Shown here: piece after piece, positions 13,252 to 64,000 of the stretch
How the letters are laid out: the number at the start of each line of letters is the position of its first letter
Position numbering within the stretch: position 1 is the stretch's first letter
Assembly: GCA_029207755.1 (NCBI GenBank)
Contig: JARCOQ010000017.1
Span: 8,506,945-8,570,944, forward strand
From: Chamaea fasciata
Lineage: Eukaryota > Chordata > Aves > Passeriformes > Sylviidae
Length of the DNA: 64,000 nt
Reading direction: 5' to 3'
The notes under the pieces: generated by a model
The model's database searches: none
Told to the model about the DNA's origin: nothing
Seen by the model: the letters and a program-made list of their open reading frames with translations, nothing else
Position numbers and translations under genes: made by a program

Positions 13252-16200
13252 AGGTATTTTTGGCAGATGATTGAACATGAATTGAGATTTCCTTTGGAAA
13301 GAAATGTACACGAAGCAGATGCACAGCACATTAAAAATGGCTGTCAAGAGACACTTTCATAATGCACCAGATATTCTGTGTGTGTTAAAACTGAACCAGG
13401 TTTTAATCTGCCGACAATGAGTAACCATTTTAATCTTAACAAGTAATGTCAACCCTAAGTACTGAAAGCTGCTCTTCAGAAGGACCAATGCATGCAAAGC
13501 TTTTAAGCTCATGGGGAAACCAGGGGCCTGCTGTCTATAGATACCTTCTCCTGTAGTTTCTAATAATTTATGAAATTACCAACCTTCTTTAACAGGTCAC
13601 TAATTTTAGAATCCAGTCCACTTTTAAAAATTGAGGAACTGTCTTTATAGACATTTATTGTTGGATTCTGTACCAGTGTTCTACTGGCCTTCAAGCAGTC
13701 ACTGATACTTTGTCAGATTCATGATAAAGGGGAAAAAGTTGAAGAGTTGTTTTTTTTTTTCCCAAGGCACTGAATGACAATGTTTTGTGCTCTTATTCTA
13801 GAAATCACGGTTATCAGCCAATGACTTGGAAATCCTGGTTCGAGCTACACATTCTTAATGCATTTCCCCCCCTGTTTTTATGTATTTATTTATTTATTAT
13901 ACTTGAAAAATATGACACTTCCCCTTTTGTGCATCTGTTCAAAATGCTCTATCTTTTTTCCATCACTTAATGTTCCATCGCTGTCAGTGATGATTCACCC
14001 ACTGTAGGGAGGGATAAATATCAACCCCTGCTTCTGTCATACAGGCAGACATTTTCCTTACTGGTATTTCTTTAATTTGGAGGCTCTGGTATATATTATG
14101 TAGTATAGTCCCTTATAACTCTGTGATGCCTGGTGTGTGCACTTTCTGCAGATGCTACACAGTGGGCAGAGTTCTTTGCAAAGACCTGTATAATGGGTTG
14201 TACTTTTAACATTACTGTCTTTTAATTTCCTTTTGACTGAATTTGCTTTCCATCTTTCCTTTGGTTTTTCCGTTTTGTTTTTTTTTCTCCCCTGCCTCAA
14301 AGCCCTGTTTTCCCTTAATATCTCCAAAGAATTGTAAAGGACAAATACAAGCTAATCTGATCTCTGCCCCCTTTTCTGCTTCAACAAAGCTGTTAGCTTC
14401 TCCTCTTGTGCTCTTTTTTTGTTTGTTTTGTTTTCTTTACCTTTCCTTCCCTCCCGCCATGGAAAAAAAAAAAAAACAAACCACAAAACAACCCGCTAGT
14501 CTTATGTAAAAGAAATGGTCAAGCTGCAGCAGGACATGCAATCATGGTGACTTAAGACAAAAATCTGTATTTTCCAGATGTGCCTGTGTGTTATACCAGG
14601 CTTGTACCTCCTGCTGCAAAATAAGCATGCGGACAAGAGAATAAAGATAAATATATTTCAAGCTTCCCCTTTGATTCCTGACAGAATTCTTTTGTCTCTT
14701 TGAGCAGAGTAGCCGAGTGGCTGAATGTACACGCTATATGTGTCTGATGTGTTTTCTACAGTTCTGTTCCTGCTAATGACTGCAGGTTTATAAATTTTTC
14801 TTTTGCATTTGGGCCACCGCTTCCTTGAATCAAGAGGAGAGGGGCCTTAGGCCTTTCCTAAGGCTGCTGCTGCCTCTCTCCACTGCGTGCTCATTCTGTC
14901 TGATAGGCCCAAGTGTGTCAGCTTGGCAGTGTTCCCAGGCACCATCAGCATTACAACATTCCCGGAGTCGGGTCTGGGTTAGCACAAAGCATTGACAAAT
15001 TCTGTGTATTTAGTTTTGTTCTCATGCTGTTCTTCATAGGGATTAGGACTTTTTTTTTTTTTAAGAGAATAATATTAGAGTAGAGCAGTCACACAGTAAG
15101 CATAAACGTTAATGACTGGCAATCCTCACATTTACTGCTTAGAGGAATCAAAATTTGGATGTTTGTGTGTCGGGGGTGATATCTCGGAGCAATGTAGGCC
15201 TTTAGGTGTTCAATTAAAAAGAAATCTATCTTGAATGACTTGAACTATTGAAACTGATGCAAGTGTTCACTGAATGTCATGAATTTCCAGTGTGTTCCTG
15301 CTGCTGTAGTGGGCTGTATGATTCCCTTTATAGCAGCATTCTCCCTAGTTTCTGCTACATTCCTAAAACAGAACAAACGGTCAGTGTATCCACGAGCCTT
15401 CCTGCTCCCTGCCCTGAAAAACGTTGCCAAATCTAAAAAGAGAAAATGCTTCCAGCAGGGACTCCACAGTTCCTTATGAGATGATAATTTATACTCTGGG
15501 CTGTTAATCCTGTGTTGCAGCCCGAAATGCAGAGACACAGAAGTGTAAGCGCAGCAGTGGGCTGCTGTGGCAGCTCCCTGTGACAATGCTATCTCAAGGA
15601 ATAATCTGCATGCAGTATGGGACAATGCAGAGCAGGATGACTAATTTTACTGAGTGGCACAGTTATGAGTCACGTCGCTCTCAGGCAGAGAGGTTTGTGT
15701 GCTAAAGTAGTTATATCGTGAGAGGTGCTGTATGGAGGTAAGGGAGGGCACTAGGTTTTTTTGTGGTGATTGTTTCTGGGATTATTAGCACTCGACTAAA
15801 CGTGAGGTGCATATTCTGTTTGCAATTGTCATAGATTTATGGAAGAGGGCTTTTTATAGTTGGTTTTGCACAATCTGAGATCCTGCATGTTCTACTGGAA
15901 GAATGTTTATTTTTCTTTGGTTATTCTATCTCATTATTTAATGATTATTGTTTCAATGTTAAGCGTCTCCCTCTACACCTTCCCTTGGGTTTTTTTTCTT
16001 TTGTTTAATGAATAATTGTTTGTTATTCAATATGCTTCAGAATCACCCTTTCATCTGCAATTTCCATTGCAATTTTCATGGCTACAGAACGATAATACAG
16101 AGCTATATTACACAGATGAAAAATTTTGAACAATAATATAAGGGCTTGTTGGAGGCTTTCTAAAAATTTAACCTTTAAAATCTTCATCTGGAGTTAAGAC

Positions 16201-16989
16201 TTCCCTCTTGGAATAACGATAAATCCTCCCACTCTCACTGCATTAGGGAAAAGAACGGACTCAGATTTTTTAATCAAAAGCTTGGGAATTGGCCCAAGAT
16301 CAAACTGGTTGCTTACACGCCGTTTTCTCGTTTTGTTTCGTTTGCAGCCTATTAGCAGGAGACAAAAAGGTTAAAAAAAAAAAAAATCTGAGAAGCTACA
16401 CGAGTGTTTTCGTGGGGGCAGGCCGGTAACTCGCCACGTAGAGAGAAATCCGTGTTTTGAGGGCCTGTGTCGCATGTCAAAAAGCACCAAGAGCTGGAGG
16501 GTTAACGGGCAGGAAATGCAGCCAGAGCCGCTCCTGAGGAAGTCAGTTTTTGTGTAACAGCCCCGAGCCGGCCGAAAGGTGGGGCCGGGGGGGATTGGGG
16601 ATCTCAAGGTCTGGGGTGACACGGGTATTTTTAGTTTTGCTCTGCAGCATTTTAAACACAGGGAGGGCCTGCACCGAGTGGTAGCAACGCTCTGTGATAA
16701 AGCAGTTTCCACTCTGGAATGCTTTTCTTTGGGAAAAGGAGACACGAGTGTTCACGTTTAAGGCTCCTTTTTGCTATTAGGACTCAGCATGTGGGAATAC
16801 ACAAGACAGAGAGTAAGACAGATTTAATCAGCGCAGCTAGTCTGATGACTAGGATGCCATGGCAGGGACAAACAGCATGTCGTGATAGCTCAAGAAAGCA
16901 CGCTGTAGGTACGTGGTGGCTCTGCTGCACGTTGACATCTTTAAATTCTGGAGCGGGAGAACCCTTCTCTGAATTCTGAGTTATTAATT

Positions 16990-17460
16990 TCAGCCCCTCC
17001 TGTGCACATGCACTTTCGCTAAGTTTTGCTCTCTGCCAGCGGCCTCGCTTCCTCGGCCAGCAGAGCACCAGCGAGGCGAATTTCGCTCTCCGTGCAAACA
17101 AAAGAACAGCCCTTTGCGACCTGGGCGAACTCTGCCTCCTCCTTCGGGTTTGGAACACCCAGATGGCTCCAAGAAAGGGCAGGCCGGGGCACATTTGCCG
17201 GGGCCGGCGGCGTGCGGGCGCTGCCCCGAGGCGGGCAGAGCGCGGCTGCGGCCGGGGCAGGGCCGGGCCCGGCGGCGGGAGCGCAGCGGGGCCTAGCGCG
17301 CCGGCCTGCTCCGAGCCCGGGATGGCTCCTGCTCCCGGAGCCGCACAAAGATAATCGCTCAGGAAGTGTCTCAGCCAATCCCCTGGCGCTTTACATGCGG
17401 ATTTGCCGGGGCAGCCAATCCGGGGGCGGCTTTCATGGGGAAGACAGATCATCAAGCCCA
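16990..17460 (+). promoter_or_regulatory. CpG-island promoter of ZMYND8
   Basis: This is the most GC- and CpG-rich non-repeat block in the window and ends about 80 bases before the first coding exon. It contains an ETS-type AGGAAGTG at 17361-17368, CCAAT boxes at 17375-17379 and 17415-17419, and a GGGGGCGG GC box at 17422-17429, all on the + strand. That spacing suggests transcription starts between about 17440 and 17500. A TTTTATAAG at 17507-17515 sits only 25 bases before the ATG, probably too close to serve as a TATA box for this start codon. The exact start site is inferred. Open frames on both strands here are by-products of high GC. Confidence 0.75.
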
Positions 17461-17539
17461 AGTGCCAAGCCCTCCCTGCCCGAGTACTGAGAGCCTGTCC
17501 TCCATGTTTTATAAGTATTGACATAACACTGTGTTAACA

Positions 17540-59795
<42,256 letters not shown>

Positions 59796-59967
59796 GATTT
59801 CTCTGAAACCTACGCCTAAAGACTTCCCTGGATAAGCCAGGAATTTATAACCATTTGTATATTTCAAAGAGTTTTGCGGAGTGATAAGAATTGTGGTTTT
59901 TGCTCTTCATTTTGTAAAAATCCTCCTCCTGTCCTCTGGGAACACCCTCTCCCCTTCACTTATTCCA

Positions 59968-59973
59968 AATAAA
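59968..59973 (+). terminator. Candidate polyadenylation signal AATAAA
   Basis: A canonical hexamer 173 bases after the TAA of exon 20, followed within 30 bases by the T/G-rich CCTTGTGTTGGCTTG. It could end the short isoform. Not proven. Confidence 0.4.
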
Positions 59974-61147
59974 ACCTTGTGTTGGCTTGACTCATCCTGC
60001 CAGCCTAGGGGGACTGGACCTCTTTCTCTTTCTCTCTCCAGGACCCATCAGTGTAGCTTCTGCTCTGGATCTTTCGATACAAGTTGCCTTCTGATAAGCA
60101 ATACTGACTGCAGCACTTCCAAGCCCTTCTTGCCTGGGGGTTCAGAGGCCAAGCTCAAGACCTGCATTCAAACCAACTTACTTTCTCACCACAGACTGCC
60201 ATTAGGGTACCACAATGTTCCATAACACTGAGACAACACTTCACCTGGATCTACGGTTAACGGAGCAGTTTGAAATCCTCCATAGCATCCACTCTGATAG
60301 TTTTCAGTAGGCAAGGATGAGCAAATGCTCTAAAAAAAGGGACTTAACATTGCGTATATAGAAAATGTTTATAGAGAAGATTCTGCTTTATAGGTAGGGC
60401 TTGACTATTAGCAATTTTGGCATCATTTTTTTTCTGCCCTTGCAAGATTTATTAAATGAAAAATTTTAGTGGGGGGGGTGGGGCTGATCCTTCAAACCCT
60501 TACACATGATCCTCCACATCAGTAGGAGCCTTGTTGTATTTTAAAATATTAAAAGCAAACTAATTTTGTAGTATTGTGATTCCAGCATGATGTCTCATCA
60601 AGATAGTCCTGTAGAATTGGGAAGCATAGTAATCTAGAGAGCTGTGTTCATTACTTGACACTTTTGCTACTGTCTGGTGTTAGATCTCTGGGCTTGAAAT
60701 GTCACCTAAGGGAGTAACTTGGGGAACAGATTTGAAGAGGGGGGGAAAAAGGAGGTGCTGTTTCACTTAAATATTTTGATGAAGTTGGTTAAACTCACTT
60801 AATGTTCATATGCATTGTTATGGCAGCACAAGCTTTGTATTACTGGGGAAGTAGGGAATGTGAGACCTAAAACCTGCCAGGGAATATTCCAGTTACACCG
60901 ATACGGAATTGCTTTTATATAGATGTTCTACCTGAAACATCATGCTGTATACATTGACCATGTTCATAATTTGAATTTTGTTTTACTAACGAGGAAGTAA
61001 CCTGTGAATTCATTAAGATGCAAATTTTTAACACGAAGAAAATATCCAACATAAATTACATATCATAATAATAATAATGTAACAACTAGGTGGAATTCAA
61101 TGTAAAAGCTGAGACTTCTACTGAGGTTGCCTGTGCTGTCTCTGCAG

Positions 61148-61237
61148 ATAGCAACAGGTGTGACAAGCAACCAGCCTATAAAACTGGTCCAGGTACTGCA
61201 GACCACCACCTATATCTCAACTACTCAACCCAGAATT
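61148..61237 (+). CDS. ZMYND8: Candidate alternative 3' coding exon of ZMYND8
   Basis: Bounded by a good acceptor (gtctctgcag) and donor (gtaagt), 90 bases, free of stops in two frames. Entered in phase 0 from the donor at 59760 it reads IATGVTSNQPIKLVQVLQ and on. With two bases completing a codon it reads SNRCDKQPAY through ADHHLYLNYSTQN, which resembles the RCDKQPAY...DHQPHPNYPAQK part I recall from the mammalian C-terminus. A final exon (DEKRGS...DTFWD in mammals) was not found in the window and may lie beyond it. Confidence 0.6.
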
Positions 61238-63540
61238 GTAAGTACAGTGTCATAGTTTAAAGTCTGCAGCAGTGCTGTTCCTGGCATTAAAATTGCTCAG
61301 TATCTCTGGGGGGTTGTCTCCATCTGCAGTTGTATCAAGAGATGAATTCACTGGTATAGTCTCAACTTGCAGTGCAAAATGCTTTATTTTGCTGTGCAAC
61401 ATTCCACCCTTTCATTCCATTCACAATTGCAAGGATCCAGAAATCTTTGAGTCTGGCAAAGGCACTGAGGACAGGCAGAGGCCATTTCACATTATTGGTC
61501 TGTTTCGTGTATATACTTGACCACAACATCAATGTAAATATATAGAATTCATTTTAAGTATCTTTTAAATATTGTTTTGTCTATGGTATCCTAAAGAGAA
61601 TTAGAGATTTAATTATTTCTGAGCTATGCTTGATATTCCTGTGACATCTCAGTACCTGTGAAAAAGAATATGCATTTGTCAGCAATGTCTCTCCCATGCA
61701 GTCTTGCACACATTAGCATTATGAAACGAGAAACCGCTTTGGAATCAGACCTGGGTTTTTTCCATCAAAGGCTTTAACCAAGGACATCCGAATTCCCTAG
61801 TGTCAGTCACAGTAGATGGGACAAAAGTGAGTTGGATTTTTGTATTTTATACACCTGTTATTTCAGCTGGTTGTGCTCTGCAGTGCTCATGTCAGAGCCA
61901 GCTCCTGAGCTGATGCTGCCTTGGTCATGGCACGTGCTCTGCCTCTGTGCTGGGCTCAGCAGGGAAGCCCATGTGTGGGTAACTTCATTTCTCACTTAAA
62001 ATACACTGTTATAAACTATTTGACTTAACAGTGTACCTTACCCACACTGTGACTGTGAGGCCTGATGTGCTGTAGAAGTTCCTCTGTCTCTCACTTTCCC
62101 TGTGCACACGCCCGGCTGCAGGACACACCTGTGTGTGCTGGAGGATACACACTCCAACACAAACAGGGCTTCACAGCCATCAGATTCCACACAAGCACAG
62201 CTCTTGGTGGGGATGGAGACTTCCCACATTCTGAGCATTTCAATTCCACTCAGTCTCAGCTGAGACCACTGTGCACCTTTGCAGCATTGGCCCTGGGTTG
62301 CTTGGACTGAACTACCATTAACAATAAGGTTTTGTATGTGTTTTAAAATCCAATAGCAGACTTCTAAGACATCAGGCTGCTTTTGTGAATAGCTGTGAGG
62401 TTGTAAGATCCTATGGTGGTTTTGTGTAATATTCAGAAAAATGGCAGTTACCCTCACTGGTTTTTTGTAACACAAAGTGTATCGAGTTATGTAAAGCAGA
62501 ATTGGAAGGTGTGAAAGGTTTCCAACTTTATTTGTGCATGTTTATAACTTTGTACACATTTGCATTAGTCTTGCACAGCTACAGACACCTCTGTATTCTA
62601 ATGACTGCACGTGCAATTTAAATAATTTTAAACCTTAGTGCATGTTTAATATGTATGCAAAATGTACATATGTGTAAAACTGGCAGAGGTGGAAAATTTA
62701 CCTCTCAGGGAATGATCTTAACACATTTAAGGAGTCTCGCACATTCCATATTCCGATCGCGCTAAGAAGTGAAACTTAATTATTTCCATGTGTGTAAGTG
62801 TGTATATTTAAAAGGCAACTGTGGCAACCCTGATTTCCCCACCTCCAGTACTGACAGTGACTTACATAATGGCTTCTTTAGAATTCAGTTTGCATTTTGT
62901 GTCCAACTAGGAATTTCGTCCTCTGAACAACTACCATTTGTATCTTCTGGGTACCATTTCCAGTGAACCTTGTAAACACATCTGAAATCATTACAAAATG
63001 GCAGTAATCTTGAGTTTATTTAGAAAATTGGTCCCATGTTTGTTTTTTTATTCTTCCTGCAGTTAAAATAATGTAAAAATATGAACCCATCTTCTTTGCA
63101 TTCCAGGGAATGGAATGAGTAGGCTTCTGGAAGGCACAGACTCAGTCACAAAGGAGCTGTAATCCATCTCAGCAGGGATACTCAGAGTCTTTGTGGAATA
63201 TCATTAAGACACTCATGTGGTTTCTTGAATCAGTGTGGGGAAACATTGGGCTTCAGTGAACTCGTATTTGTTCTTCCATGTCCTCTCTGGAATGTCACAC
63301 TACCATTGGGGGAAGATCTGTGCATCCCTTTCAGGTTCCTCAAAATCTCACTCTCTGTTTCTTCCACAAGATGCTGTGAACTGAAATGGATGCGTTTGTC
63401 TGATCACCAGTTGTGCATCACTGGAATTGTATTGGAACACACTTTGCAGTTTGTATGGTAGAGACATTTCTAGACTTTCTCACGTTTTTGGAGGAAGGTT
63501 AAGATACAGACTTTAGATTCAATAAATCCTCTTACAGATC

Positions 63541-63665
63541 TCCAGAGTGATGTGACCCTGACCAGATTGTTTAACATTCTTGTGCCTTTGTCTCTGCATC
63601 TGTAGAATCAATTACCACCTATAGAGATGTCCTGAAACTCCATTTGTTGAGATGTATAAATCATG
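63541..63665 (+). mobile_element. MIR-like ancient SINE remnant
   Basis: GATGTGACCCTGACCAGA, TTTAACATTCTTGTGCCTTT, CTCTGCATCTGTAGAAT and GAGATGTATAAAT occur in the order and spacing of the MIR core (GTGACCTTGGGCAAGTCACTTAACC... CATCTGTAAAATGGG ... GAGATAATGTATGTAAA). The copy is old and diverged, as expected in a bird. Confidence 0.55.
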
Positions 63666-64000
63666 ATCAGTATGATGGAAGTGTAAAGTTTATTCTATAT
63701 TAATATTTTTACAGGGTGTGTAAGACGGTTCCCAGTAATGCTGATGTTTTTGCTATTGATTTGTGCAGAAGTTAACTTAAGTACTTTTTTTTTTGTTCAG
63801 ATGGATGTTCTTTGTTCTCTTCTGTGTAGACTGAATGCATGGGGGAAACTTCCTTTTGGGGAAAAAGATTTAAGTAACGTGTAACGAGAATATACTTATA
63901 AACAAGGGTATTTTTGTACTCCAGTTTGATTTGTCAGAACTTTTTCAAATGACAAAGGATTTTCTTAGCCCTTTTTCCTCTTCCCATGTATTAGTTTGCA

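Larger units (their letters stand above)
7461..16989. other. Upstream intergenic sequence, no gene recognised
   Basis: A GC-rich patch follows the CR1 (about 7461-7600). A GA/GT microsatellite lies at 8092-8114. About 8130-8990 is GC-richer than its surroundings and ends with AATAAA at 8992-8997. A run of 14 C lies at 13238-13251. Long non-repetitive AT-rich stretches (10300-16300) could hold regulatory elements, but nothing can be asserted from sequence alone. No convincing coding exon. Confidence 0.6.
59796..64000 (+). other. 3' UTR or alternative 3' exon region downstream of the stop
   Basis: About 4.2 kb after the first in-frame stop. AATAAA signals occur at 59968-59973 and 63521-63526. 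A candidate coding exon lies at 61148-61237 and a MIR-like remnant at about 63541-63665. The rest is AT-rich with no recognised gene. If the 59968 signal is used, the read-through transcript has a 3' UTR of about 190 bases; otherwise this is intron between alternative terminal exons. Confidence 0.6.

Noticed and set aside
15245..15625. 126-residue antisense frame upstream of the gene
   Set aside because: No recognisable domain and overlapping short frames on the other strand; a chance frame.
16784..17524. 246-residue antisense frame and several sense frames in the CpG island
   Set aside because: Frames in GC-rich DNA lack stops by chance; no domain is seen and the sense strand carries the ZMYND8 promoter features.
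62038..62475. 145-residue antisense frame downstream of the stop
   Set aside because: No domain, no promoter or splice context; considered and dropped.

Overview
The window looks like avian nuclear DNA. It carries one large split gene with GT-AG introns, a CpG-island promoter, several CR1 LINE 3' fragments and one piece of an ERVL-type LTR of the kind common in bird (especially songbird) genomes. No bacterial, plasmid or phage gene organisation is present. The species cannot be named from the sequence alone.

The only protein-coding gene I can support is ZMYND8 (also called PRKCBP1 or RACK7), a chromatin reader, on the + strand from the start codon at 17540 to about 59795. Twenty coding exons join in one uninterrupted frame of 1144 codons (1143 residues plus stop). 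I placed every splice junction from GT/AG sites, phase and match to the vertebrate ZMYND8 family. The protein carries, in order, an N-terminal basic segment, a PHD finger, a bromodomain, a second Cys-rich knuckle, a PWWP domain, a long Ser/acidic/Gln-rich linker, a coiled coil and a C-terminal MYND zinc finger.

Layout: 1-16990 is intergenic sequence upstream of the gene. It holds two antisense CR1 fragments flanking a striking 30-bp GC-rich minisatellite (6541-7040), plus simple repeats. 16990-17460 is a CpG island with two CCAAT boxes and a GC box, the presumed promoter. 17540-38300 holds the first two coding exons and two introns of about 10 kb each. Intron 1 contains a long TA microsatellite, a cluster of four inverted repeats with perfectly matched arms (21291-21689), a degenerate CR1 and a 61-bp tandem duplication. 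38301-50683 encodes the reader cassette (PHD, bromodomain, PWWP). 53300-59795 encodes the linker, coiled coil and MYND finger. 59796-64000 is 3' UTR or alternative 3' exon territory plus a MIR-like SINE remnant.

The most interesting points are the inverted-repeat cluster in intron 1, a candidate 12-nt in-frame microexon right after the PHD finger, an unresolved alternative C-terminus in which one exon is open in two frames, tandem splice acceptors 6 nt apart, and the dimerically organised minisatellite. I did not find convincing evidence for an entirely new biological system.
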